From: an uncultured Christensenella sp.
GTDB taxonomy: Bacteria; Bacillota; Clostridia; Christensenellales; Borkfalkiaceae
Length of the DNA: 64,000 bases
Assembly: GCA_910586245.1 (NCBI GenBank)
Contig: CAJUFY010000002.1
Coordinates: forward strand, 248,001-312,000
Reading direction: 5' to 3'
The notes below the pieces were generated by a model that ran no database searches, was not told the origin of the DNA, and saw nothing but the letters and a program-made list of their open reading frames with translations. The stretch's first letter is position 1, and every line of letters begins with the position of its first letter. Both the position numbers and the translations under genes were made by a program. Below are positions 26,841-34,575 of the stretch, piece by piece.

Positions 26841-27838
26841 ATTCTTTTATTAAATCACTTATGGATGAACGTGGACTTAATCAGAAAGAGCTCGCCGGAA
26901 TTCTTGGTATTTCACCTGCGGCAGTTAGTCAATGGAAAGAATGCTCTACGATGAACGTAGAAACTTTATTTGCGCTGTCGAAATTGTTTCAAGTCACAGT
27001 TGATGAGCTGGTCGCAGAAAAATATACCGCCGAAACACCAGAGCAAAAATGGGATAGGATGTATAATCTTGACGGTTATGAGTGGACTGATCTCGTTGAA
27101 GAGGAAGATGATGAGTCTATGTTACAGTATTTGGAAAAGCTGAAGAATATTAATTCGCGCTTTTACAACTTACTTTATAAAAAAATGAAAGGTAACATAA
27201 GCGCATTGGAAACTGATGAGTTATCAAGCCTTGAAGATTATTATCGGCGAGATCCATGGCAAAGTTCTTATTTCTATGATAAGCGGTATGATTATCCTAT
27301 GGAAAGAATGGATAAATGGATTGCAGAGACATTAAGTGAAGCTATTGGAATCAAAAATCAAAACGCAATTATATGGGAGTTGCAACGCATTTACCTGAAC
27401 AAAAAAATGATTTCTTTTGATCAAGTTCGTGAAACGCAAGATGATGATTTGATTTATATGTGGTATAGTGCTTTGACGCAAGAGAGCAAAGATGCTTTGC
27501 TTACAAATTTGTATCGACAGAAAGTCGATAAAGCTATTCTATATGAACTTATAAAGCGTGGCGGTAGAATTGTTTATGCCGATTCTGATTTGCCTCAAAT
27601 TAACTTTGATAGAGCTGAACTGGAGCAATTTGAGGGCGAAAAGAGACCATTAAAAAACTTGGATGATATAAAGAAGATATTTTGGGATATGTATGGTCAT
27701 TATGTGCGTGCATCTTATGAACAGTATCAAATTATCATAAATAAATCGGTAATAGAGAGAATTGAGATCGAGCATAAATATAAAAAGAAAGATCCAATCA
27801 AGTATTGGGAATATATAAAAAAGGGGGTGAAATTATGA
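26837..27838 (+). CDS. second XRE-family protein
   Basis: 333 residues with an N-terminal Xre helix-turn-helix (about residues 4-60; DERGLNQKELAGILGISPAAVSQWKE, quoted in part as NQKELAGILGISPAAVSQW). The rest is an acidic, aromatic-rich helical domain unlike the previous protein. Two XRE proteins in tandem with large C-terminal domains suggest sensing or partner-binding rather than a simple repressor. Its stop overlaps the next small gene by 4 bp. Confidence 0.78.
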   Translation: MNSFIKSLMDERGLNQKELAGILGISPAAVSQWKECSTMNVETLFALSKLFQVTVDELVAEKYTAETPEQKWDRMYNLDGYEWTDLVEEEDDESMLQYLEKLKNINSRFYNLLYKKMKGNISALETDELSSLEDYYRRDPWQSSYFYDKRYDYPMERMDKWIAETLSEAIGIKNQNAIIWELQRIYLNKKMISFDQVRETQDDDLIYMWYSALTQESKDALLTNLYRQKVDKAILYELIKRGGRIVYADSDLPQINFDRAELEQFEGEKRPLKNLDDIKKIFWDMYGHYVRASYEQYQIIINKSVIERIEIEHKYKKKDPIKYWEYIKKGVKL

Positions 27839-28017
27839 GTAAAGGTCGCGGTGTTTCGGGATATACGCATACACAACAGCAGTTGGATGCTTATGCTAAT
27901 CAGCACAATCCCAATAATCACGCTTATTGGGACGATTTGGATAATCACGCAAATCAGTGTAATCCAAACAATGACGAGTATTGGCACAGCAGAGAAAAAG
28001 ATGAAGATGACGATTAA
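27835..28017 (+). CDS. small protein with duplicated NPNN-x-x-YW motif
   Basis: 60 residues starting MSKGRGVSGYTHTQQQ. A short unit occurs twice: YANQHNPNNHAYW and HANQCNPNNDEYW, about 16 residues apart, followed by an acidic tail. I chose ATG 27835 because AAGGGGGTGA lies just upstream; the earlier in-frame ATG at 27805 lies inside the XRE gene. Similar NPNN repeats occur in small proteins of unknown function. It is translationally coupled to the XRE gene and lies 6 bp before the Smr gene. Confidence 0.6.
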   Translation: MSKGRGVSGYTHTQQQLDAYANQHNPNNHAYWDDLDNHANQCNPNNDEYWHSREKDEDDD

Positions 28018-28023
28018 GGTAAT

Positions 28024-28362
28024 ATGAAAAGATTAAAAGAAATCAATTTGGAATACGGTATGCCTACAGTTGCCGACGCTCTTATTATATTAAAATCAAG
28101 TATAAACAATGCCAAAAGCGGGAACGTCGGTTGCCTTTATATTATTCACGGCTACGGCAGTAGCGGAAGGGGTGGAGCCATCAGAGATAAAGCTCGGCAA
28201 TGGTTGAATGCGCAGGTAAGAAACGGTGTTGTAAAATGCGTTATAAACGGCGAAGATTTCAATCTCTTCAACTTCAAGGCTTTGGAACTTAAAAATACAT
28301 ATGAGGAATTGGAGCAACTTTTAAAAGTCTGTAATCACGGCGTAACTATTGTTGAACTTTGA
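28024..28362 (+). CDS. Smr-domain protein
   Basis: 112 residues that are essentially a stand-alone Smr domain: a DALIILKSSINNAK helix followed by the core LYIIHGYGSSGRGGAIRDKARQWL, the HG.G.G..R.....W pattern of MutS2 C-terminal and small Smr nucleases. Smr domains cleave RNA or branched DNA. It is the last gene of the five-gene operon and is followed by a terminator. As the only probable nuclease in an operon with two XRE regulators it could be an effector, though nothing proves this. Confidence 0.8.
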   Translation: MKRLKEINLEYGMPTVADALIILKSSINNAKSGNVGCLYIIHGYGSSGRGGAIRDKARQWLNAQVRNGVVKCVINGEDFNLFNFKALELKNTYEELEQLLKVCNHGVTIVEL

Positions 28363-28380
28363 ATATAACAATCTCATAAA

Positions 28381-28421
28381 AGCGGGTGCTTCAAATTTGA
28401 TTCCAAAGCACTCGCTTTTTT
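28381..28421 (+). terminator. intrinsic terminator after the Smr gene
   Basis: AGCGGGTGCTT (28381-28391) pairs with AAGCACTCGCT (28406-28416), followed by TTTTT. Confidence 0.8.
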
Positions 28422-28473
28422 ATTTGCGAAAAACGTCAAAAATAGTAATTTTCAGTAGTTAATCTTAATTTCT

Positions 28474-28524
28474 ATTACGAAAAATTAAAAAAATATTGAC
28501 TTTTCGTAATAAACGTGCTATTCT
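28474..28524 (+). promoter_or_regulatory. promoter and inverted-repeat operator of the second AAA/DUF4143 gene
   Basis: TTGACT at 28496-28501, 17-bp spacer, TATTCT at 28519-28524. A perfect 10-bp inverted repeat, ATTACGAAAA at 28474-28483 and TTTTCGTAAT at 28501-28510, brackets the -35 box. Confidence 0.75.
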
Positions 28525-28540
28525 TTTATTGAGGTGTATT

Positions 28541-29731
28541 ATGAAGCTTATTGAAAGAGAGTATTTACAAAAGTTAATTCTTACAATCGGTACGCCCGAT
28601 ATAAAAGTCATTACAGGTGTACGTCGTTGCGGTAAGTCCAAGCTTATGGAACAGTTTATCGATTATCTGAAAGAAAATCATAAAAATGCAAATATCATTC
28701 ATATCAATTTTTCTTTGATTGAATTCGAGGATTTACAGGATTATCATAAGTTATACAATTATATTAAATCCGCATACAAAGAGGGGTGGAAGAATTTTGT
28801 CTGCATAGACGAAGTCCAGATGTGTGATAAATTTGAAAAAGCCATAAACAGTTTACACGCAGAAGAGCTTTTCGATATTTATTTAACCGGTTCAAATGCC
28901 TTTCTTTTAAGTAGCGATATAGCAACTTTGTTTACAGGCAGGTGTCTTAAAATAGCCGTATACCCGTTTTCATATAGCGAATATTTAAAATACTTTGAAA
29001 GCGAAGAAGTTATGTCCTGCTTTGATAAGTATTACACTGACGGCGGTATGTCAGGTTCGTATCTTTACCAAAATGAAGAGTTGAAGATGGATTATGTTAA
29101 GGATGTTTACACAACCATTATCGAGCGTGATTTAATAAAGCGTAAAAAAATTAAGAATAAAGTATTATTGTTGAAAATAGCTTCGTTTTTAATGGATAAT
29201 ATCGGTAACCTTACTTCGGCGAATAGCATTGCGAATGCTTTAAGTACGTCACAGAAAAAAGTAGGAGATAAGACGGTTAGCTCTTATATCAGATCATTGT
29301 GTGAAGCGTTTTTGTTCTATCGTATAAATCGCTATGACATTAGAGGCAAAAAATATCTTGCTTCAAACGAGAAGTATTATTTGTGTGACGCTTCATTTAA
29401 GTACGCTGTTCTTGGTAGAAAAGATATGAATTACGGGCGCGTGTACGAAAATATAGTTGCGCTGGAGCTGTTGCGGAGAGGTTACGAGGTTTACGTCGGT
29501 GTTCTCTATGAGAAAGAAATCGATTTCGTTGCAATCAAGCGAAACGAGAAGTTTTATATTCAGGTATCTGATAATATATCCGACGAAAACACTTTTAAGC
29601 GCGAAGTTGATTCACTTCTTAAAATAAAGGACGCTTATCCAAAACTTTTAATTGCCCGTATCCACCACGAAGAGTATACCTATGAAGGCATCAAAGTAAT
29701 TGACATTGCAGAGTGGTTAGCAAAGAATTAA
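28541..29731 (+). CDS. AAA ATPase with DUF4143 domain (copy 2)
   Basis: 396 residues from ATG 28541, chosen because GAGGTG precedes it; an upstream ATG at 28496 overlaps the promoter. Walker A GVRRCGKS is at residues 26-33, the Walker B region around NFVCIDEVQM, then DIYLTGSNAFLLSSDIATLFTGR, all typical of this family. The C-terminal DUF4143 part ends in GRVYENIVALELLRRGYEVYVG and the nuclease-like KEIDFVAIKRNEKFYIQVS. Divergent from copies 1 and 3, so not a recent duplication. Confidence 0.86.
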   Translation: MKLIEREYLQKLILTIGTPDIKVITGVRRCGKSKLMEQFIDYLKENHKNANIIHINFSLIEFEDLQDYHKLYNYIKSAYKEGWKNFVCIDEVQMCDKFEKAINSLHAEELFDIYLTGSNAFLLSSDIATLFTGRCLKIAVYPFSYSEYLKYFESEEVMSCFDKYYTDGGMSGSYLYQNEELKMDYVKDVYTTIIERDLIKRKKIKNKVLLLKIASFLMDNIGNLTSANSIANALSTSQKKVGDKTVSSYIRSLCEAFLFYRINRYDIRGKKYLASNEKYYLCDASFKYAVLGRKDMNYGRVYENIVALELLRRGYEVYVGVLYEKEIDFVAIKRNEKFYIQVSDNISDENTFKREVDSLLKIKDAYPKLLIARIHHEEYTYEGIKVIDIAEWLAKN

Positions 29732-29755
29732 CCTAAAGCTATTATAAGGTGTATT

Positions 29756-32314
29756 ATGAAAGCTTATAAAAATATACAGAATATTTATGATTCGTTGATA
29801 AATCTAGAAAATTATGTAAAAGCATTATCTTCAAGGGGTCCAACTTCGCTTTCAACATATTTGGAAAATTTCACAGCTCAATTAATGGAGGTGTTCTATG
29901 GCTATAAGTTTTTTAATTTAAATTACCATCAACATAATGTAGCAGGGATTGATTTATTGGATGAGTCTCAGAAACACGGAGTCCAAGTGACAATTGAGAG
30001 GAATAATGCGAATAAAGTTATTCATAGCATTGATAAATCCAAGGAATTTCACAGATTGACAGTTTTTTTCTTTGATCACAATAAAACTGATACTGTTGTA
30101 AAAAATGTTAAACAAAAAGGACACTCTTTATCAAATATAGAAGTTATATCTTTAAAAAATATATTTGATGATGCCGAAAATAATCCTACAAAGGCAGCAA
30201 AGTATTATGCCTTGTGTAAATTATGGATCGAAGGCTATTCCAATTTTGATATTGATATTGTAGAAATTATCAATAAAGAAATGCTCAAAAAAGTTGAGGG
30301 GAACAAATTATCTAAAAAATATATCCCTGAAATTTATACGCCCGAAATTGGACTAAGAAATAGATGCAGACAATTTGCTGATCCAACTCTGGCAAAACAA
30401 TTATTATTTTGTGAGGCTGGCAAATTATATCAAGGTAGTTCCTTTAACTATCTAAAGGATAAAACAGCCAAATTGAAAGATGGTACAGTTTTGACTATTA
30501 AAAATGACTGTGATGCGACAGCAGAACTAAATAGTCCTATCACAGATACAACAACTAGCTCATTGGTTTGCAAGTTGCGCAATTATAGTGAAATGTCAAA
30601 AGGTGCTAATTACGGAATAGCATATTTTAACAATGAAGGCAAAAAAATTGAATTTGATGAATGTTATAGCAACTTAAATTGTGGAGTACAATTTACAATT
30701 GATAAATTATTAAGTTCATATACATTATCTGAAAAACAATATTTCTTTATTGTCAAGGATGCGGGACAAGGCAAAACTAATTTCTTATGTGATTTCTGTT
30801 CCAATGTTTTATTGAAAAGAAACATTCCCGTCATTTATATAAACGTAAATGAGCTGACCAAGACTCTTTTGGATACTTTAAAAGAGCAACTGCAAATGTG
30901 GTTTCAAAAAGATTTATTTGAAGTTTTAGATTTATTGAAACAATATTTTTCAAATATAAATCGAAATGTAATAATTGTTATAGATGGGCTCAACGAAAAA
31001 AATAATTTAGTGGCATTTCGTAGCGAGGTGCTTGAACTATTTCGTTTTGTAGATAATTATCCCTTGTTTAAAATAATAGCGACTAGTCGTAATGTTGCTT
31101 ATAATGCATTTTATAAGTCTTTTGAAAATGAGTCTTTTGGAGTCATGATTCATAGCGAAATAGAACTAAATAATAATCGCCATCAAAGAAAGGACAAGTC
31201 ATTCCAGAGAAGACTTTATCAAAAATATAAAAATTATTTTAATTATACTTGTTTTGTATCCAGAATTGCTAAAGAGAAACTCACAAATGACACACTTCTC
31301 TTAAGAATATTTTCAGAAGTTTATCAAAACAATTCGACAGCAATTGTAAATGATATATTTTTATATAAGCTGTTCAGCGAGTATATAAATAAAAGAGCTA
31401 TACAGATGGAACAAAGCGGTAGAATAAGAAGAAGCGATGACCTAATTAATTTACTGTTAAAAATTGCAAAAATAATGATACAAAGCAGGCAACTGAATTA
31501 TTTTTCTAATACTGATTTTTCAACGGAAGAAAAAGACTTATTAGATATTATTGTTAATGAGGATATCTTAATTAAAACCTATGAAAATGATGCGAAAATG
31601 CTTCTTTTGCCTAAGACTAATTATTCATTTACTTATGATGAATTTAGAGATTTTTTAATCGCTTACACTTATGTTGACGCCGATGATTTAACTTTCAGTA
31701 AAGAAGTTCATTATATGGCATTAAATAAGGGAAGATTTGATGGAGTATTGAAGTATTTGTTTTTAATTTTTAGAGGCTGTAAGAATTCTAAACTTAGTAT
31801 TTTGGAAAAAGAGGAAGTTTATTGGGATATATATTCTGAAAATCTATTTTCACTTGAAGACGAATTATTGACTGAAGCTGATGTTGAAATCGTTGAAAAT
31901 GCTTTTAACCAAAATAATGAATGGTTATTTTACAATATCTGCAATAGAATAAACACCTATCATTTCAAAAATTTATCGATTTTAAATCTAGTCAATTATC
32001 GTGTCAATAATTATATGGAAAGTAATTGGACTTGGACTGAATTATTTATTCAAACAAATTATGAAGGCAAAGAAATTGGTATATTACCTGAATTGCTGCA
32101 AGATAAACTCGGGGATACCGCAAAAGAAGAAGTTTTTGGGATATTAGCATTTTTGTCAACATTCGACTATTGGACTTGCGAAATTGAAGAACAATTTATA
32201 AAACGGCTTTATAAAGATTTTCCCGTAGCTTTTAATTCATCAATAGATAATTTAGAAATCTTATATCCAACTCTATTATCAAAAATTGATCTTATTAAGG
32301 AGGCGGTAAAATAA
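29756..32314 (+). CDS. SMEK-domain STAND/NACHT-like NTPase, candidate defence sensor
   Basis: 852 residues. Residues 1 to about 100 match the SMEK domain (SLSTYLENFTAQLMEVFYGY, then GIDLLDESQKHGVQVT); its D66...Q77-V-T pattern resembles a PD-(D/E)XK-like core. An NTPase domain follows with Walker A DAGQGKT near residues 335-341 and Walker B NVIIVIDGLNEK near 403-413, the latter in NACHT style. The C-terminal 400 residues are helical, probably a sensor. Proteins of this plan act as intracellular pathogen sensors in bacteria. It is the first gene of a four-gene operon ending in a radical SAM enzyme and sits 24 bp after the DUF4143 gene. Confidence 0.75.
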   Translation: MKAYKNIQNIYDSLINLENYVKALSSRGPTSLSTYLENFTAQLMEVFYGYKFFNLNYHQHNVAGIDLLDESQKHGVQVTIERNNANKVIHSIDKSKEFHRLTVFFFDHNKTDTVVKNVKQKGHSLSNIEVISLKNIFDDAENNPTKAAKYYALCKLWIEGYSNFDIDIVEIINKEMLKKVEGNKLSKKYIPEIYTPEIGLRNRCRQFADPTLAKQLLFCEAGKLYQGSSFNYLKDKTAKLKDGTVLTIKNDCDATAELNSPITDTTTSSLVCKLRNYSEMSKGANYGIAYFNNEGKKIEFDECYSNLNCGVQFTIDKLLSSYTLSEKQYFFIVKDAGQGKTNFLCDFCSNVLLKRNIPVIYINVNELTKTLLDTLKEQLQMWFQKDLFEVLDLLKQYFSNINRNVIIVIDGLNEKNNLVAFRSEVLELFRFVDNYPLFKIIATSRNVAYNAFYKSFENESFGVMIHSEIELNNNRHQRKDKSFQRRLYQKYKNYFNYTCFVSRIAKEKLTNDTLLLRIFSEVYQNNSTAIVNDIFLYKLFSEYINKRAIQMEQSGRIRRSDDLINLLLKIAKIMIQSRQLNYFSNTDFSTEEKDLLDIIVNEDILIKTYENDAKMLLLPKTNYSFTYDEFRDFLIAYTYVDADDLTFSKEVHYMALNKGRFDGVLKYLFLIFRGCKNSKLSILEKEEVYWDIYSENLFSLEDELLTEADVEIVENAFNQNNEWLFYNICNRINTYHFKNLSILNLVNYRVNNYMESNWTWTELFIQTNYEGKEIGILPELLQDKLGDTAKEEVFGILAFLSTFDYWTCEIEEQFIKRLYKDFPVAFNSSIDNLEILYPTLLSKIDLIKEAVK

Positions 32315-32315
32315 A

Positions 32316-32753
32316 ATGGTTATTATCCCATCTAAAAATAACGGAAGTACACTTGAATTATATATTATAAGGCCCGAGAATGCCGAAAGAATTAAAAAAA
32401 ATTTAAAGGCAAAATTTAAAGCTAAACTCAATTCTGAATACGAAAGGGTAGTTAATAAAATTAATTTTCTTCTGTTTAATGCCGGAAGGAATTTAAATGA
32501 AATATATGATAAATTTTTTAACGAAGAATACACATCGTTTTATGACTATTTAGAACAAGAAGAAGGTTTTGCAGAGTCTTTTATTGAGAATGTCAGGAGT
32601 AAAATAATGCCCAATGAATCTCTTTGGGAAGTTAGAATATCAGACTATGAGGGATACAATTTTTCAAATTTATTTGATAGTTTTGGCTGGGAGAATAATG
32701 ATTTGATCGAAAAATTAAATTGTGCATTAGAGGAGTGCGAAAATGAAAATTAA
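32316..32753 (+). CDS. hypothetical protein of the SMEK/radical SAM operon
   Basis: Not recognised. 145 residues, soluble, with a basic helix (ENAERIKKNLKAKFKAK) near residue 25 and an acidic C-terminus. It begins one base after the SMEK gene's stop, with AAGGAGG upstream, and overlaps the next gene by 11 bp, so it belongs to a tight operon. Its size and acidic tail would fit a substrate or adaptor protein; no function is claimed. Confidence 0.6.
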   Translation: MVIIPSKNNGSTLELYIIRPENAERIKKNLKAKFKAKLNSEYERVVNKINFLLFNAGRNLNEIYDKFFNEEYTSFYDYLEQEEGFAESFIENVRSKIMPNESLWEVRISDYEGYNFSNLFDSFGWENNDLIEKLNCALEECENEN

Positions 32754-33150
32754 TAATGGTTTTGTTACAAATAGCTCTTCGACATCTTTTGTTGTTTGTA
32801 CTAAAAAAGGCATAACCCAAAAGAAGTTTTTAAATGCTTTTGGGATATCGCAAGAATCATTGCTACTGAGTTTTTATGAAAAACTATATTATGCGGTTGA
32901 ACAAGATAAAGAATTAATTCCTCCAAATATTGACCTAAAAAAATTCTTTGAAGAACACCGAGTTTACATAAACGATCCTAACGATTATTCGGAAATAAAA
33001 AAGCGATATGATTCTGGTGAAAAGGTTTATTATGGACGATTAAGTGATAGTGGAGATTATGGTGGAATGATTGAAGCGTTTTACTCTCATGAAAGTATAG
33101 TCGTTATAGGTGAAGACATTTATTTTAATGCTAAGGATAGTACATATTAA
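32743..33150 (+). CDS. small protein with N-terminal NGFVTNSSSTSF motif, possible radical SAM substrate
   Basis: 135 residues. The N-terminus MKINNGFVTNSSSTSFVV contains a Ser/Thr cluster at residues 9-15. A motif of this form recurs, as far as I recall, at the N-terminus of otherwise unrelated uncharacterised bacterial and phage proteins; this was not verified. The rest is a mixed alpha/beta sequence with a Tyr/Gly-rich middle (YYGRLSDSGDYGGM). The stop abuts the radical SAM start (33151), the arrangement of substrate and modifying enzyme in many peptide-maturation systems. Modification is inference. Confidence 0.6.
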   Translation: MKINNGFVTNSSSTSFVVCTKKGITQKKFLNAFGISQESLLLSFYEKLYYAVEQDKELIPPNIDLKKFFEEHRVYINDPNDYSEIKKRYDSGEKVYYGRLSDSGDYGGMIEAFYSHESIVVIGEDIYFNAKDSTY

Positions 33151-34110
33151 ATGAAAATTCGATTCGAAAAAGCCGATAACGGTATTTATACTTTTAATTA
33201 TTCAAATGGAGAGAGCCTTTTTATAGGTGAAGATAACTATCGAAAAAAAGGTCCGCTGTTACTTGATGTGTCAATAACTAATCGATGCTTGCGTGGCTGT
33301 TCATTTTGTTATAAAAATTCTAAACCACAAGGAAAAGATATTTCTTTAGAGGATTATGCTTTAATATTACGTGAAGCACGAGACTGTGGAGTAACTCAAA
33401 TTGCAATTGGTGGAGGTGAACCGACACTACATCCAGATTTTGTAAATATTCTAAGAATGACTCGTGATGTGGGTATAATTCCAAATTACTCAACTAATGG
33501 TGATTATATAACAAACAATATAATTGATGCCACAGAAAAATATTGTGGAGCAATGGCAATTAGTGTTTATGATGATATAAATTTTTATAAAAGTTTACTT
33601 GAAACATTAAATTCTAAAAAAATTCGAGTAAACCTACATTACATATTAACAAAAGATAAACTAGATAATTATATTTCGTTATTGTCAAACCCTCCCGAGT
33701 GGTTGAGAAAAATAAATGCTATTATTTTTCTTAACTATAAACCAACTAACGGCAATTATGATTTAATATTAAAAAATGCTGATCAATCGAAGTTAAAATT
33801 ATTCTTTAAACTAATTCTTTCAGTAAGATTCTGCTCGATAGGTTTTGATTCTTGTACGTCTTCATTTATTGAGAATTACACAAATATAGATGAATCTTTG
33901 TTTGATTATTGCGAATCAGCTCGCAGATCAGCTTATATAAATGAGAATTTGGATGTGCTCCCTTGTTCTTTTTATCAAAGAACAGGAACTAATTTAAGAG
34001 AAGTCTCTCTGAAATCTATATGGATTGAGGACAAACTTTTTTTAAATCATCGAAATCAATTAGAAATTTGTCGTGATTGTCCATTATATAAAATAAATCT
34101 TAGTATGTAA
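33151..34110 (+). CDS. radical SAM protein with C-terminal SPASM-like cysteines
   Basis: 319 residues. The radical SAM cluster motif is C46-LRG-C50-SF-C53, the SAM-binding GGE lies at 88-90 (AIGGGEPTLHPDF), and a C-terminal cysteine set (LDVLPCSFYQ followed by ICRDCPLYK) resembles a shortened SPASM or twitch auxiliary cluster. Such enzymes usually modify peptides or proteins. It is encoded last in the SMEK operon, directly after the Ser/Thr-motif protein. It lacks the features expected of viperins and has no nucleotide kinase partner, so a viperin role is unlikely. Substrate unknown. Confidence 0.8.
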   Translation: MKIRFEKADNGIYTFNYSNGESLFIGEDNYRKKGPLLLDVSITNRCLRGCSFCYKNSKPQGKDISLEDYALILREARDCGVTQIAIGGGEPTLHPDFVNILRMTRDVGIIPNYSTNGDYITNNIIDATEKYCGAMAISVYDDINFYKSLLETLNSKKIRVNLHYILTKDKLDNYISLLSNPPEWLRKINAIIFLNYKPTNGNYDLILKNADQSKLKLFFKLILSVRFCSIGFDSCTSSFIENYTNIDESLFDYCESARRSAYINENLDVLPCSFYQRTGTNLREVSLKSIWIEDKLFLNHRNQLEICRDCPLYKINLSM

Positions 34111-34529
34111 TCACTTGAAAGCAGTAATATACGCAAGAGCATTTTATAATGTCGTTACATAATTTCCGTAAGATAGATATATCCACGCAGGACGGACTGA
34201 GGAAAATATTAGATATTTTTATAATCTCGATATCTATGTATAACGATTATATGAAGATAATCTATAATGTAAACGGAAAGTAAGAGGTAATAAAGCTTAA
34301 GGAATTAGAAAGTTCAACTTTGTTTTCAGATGGTGAGCATTATGCTATCAAAATCTTACTATTTAAGCTGATCGGAATATAATGTGTAACTTTTATGCGG
34401 CGCTGAATTAATTTAGTTGCCGTAATATTTTTTGTCGATATATCTAAAAATATGTAATATTTTATTAATTATATATCGAAAAATATGTAAAACACACCGT
34501 GGCAATAGTCGAAAAATATGCACAATCTA
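34111..34529 (+). other. AT-rich intergenic region without recognisable gene
   Basis: No coding sequence stands out in any frame. The last 90 bp contain a 33-bp-spaced repeat array, listed separately. The first part could be decayed coding sequence but nothing is recognisable. Confidence 0.6.
34444..34520 (+). repeat. three C(G/T)AAAAATATG direct repeats with 33-bp period
   Basis: CTAAAAATATG at 34444-34454 and CGAAAAATATG at 34477-34487 and 34510-34520. The copies start exactly 33 bp apart, about three helical turns, and end 10 bp before the promoter of the third DUF4143 gene. Probable operator array. Confidence 0.75.
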
Positions 34530-34559
34530 TTGACTTTAGTATTTGAAAAGATGTATAAT
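34530..34559 (+). promoter_or_regulatory. sigma-A promoter of the third AAA/DUF4143 gene
   Basis: TTGACT at 34530-34535, 18-bp spacer, TATAAT at 34554-34559; GAGGTG and the start codon follow. Confidence 0.8.
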
Positions 34560-34575
34560 ACTTATGAGGTGTTTT

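Noticed and set aside
33151..34110. Viperin-type antiviral radical SAM enzyme
   Set aside because: The C-terminal cysteine set resembles a peptide-modifying SPASM type, there is no nucleotide kinase neighbour, and the viperin-specific C-terminal block was not seen.
34111..34440. Remnant gene between the radical SAM and third DUF4143 genes
   Set aside because: Short AT-rich frames with many stops and no recognisable similarity; nothing supportable.
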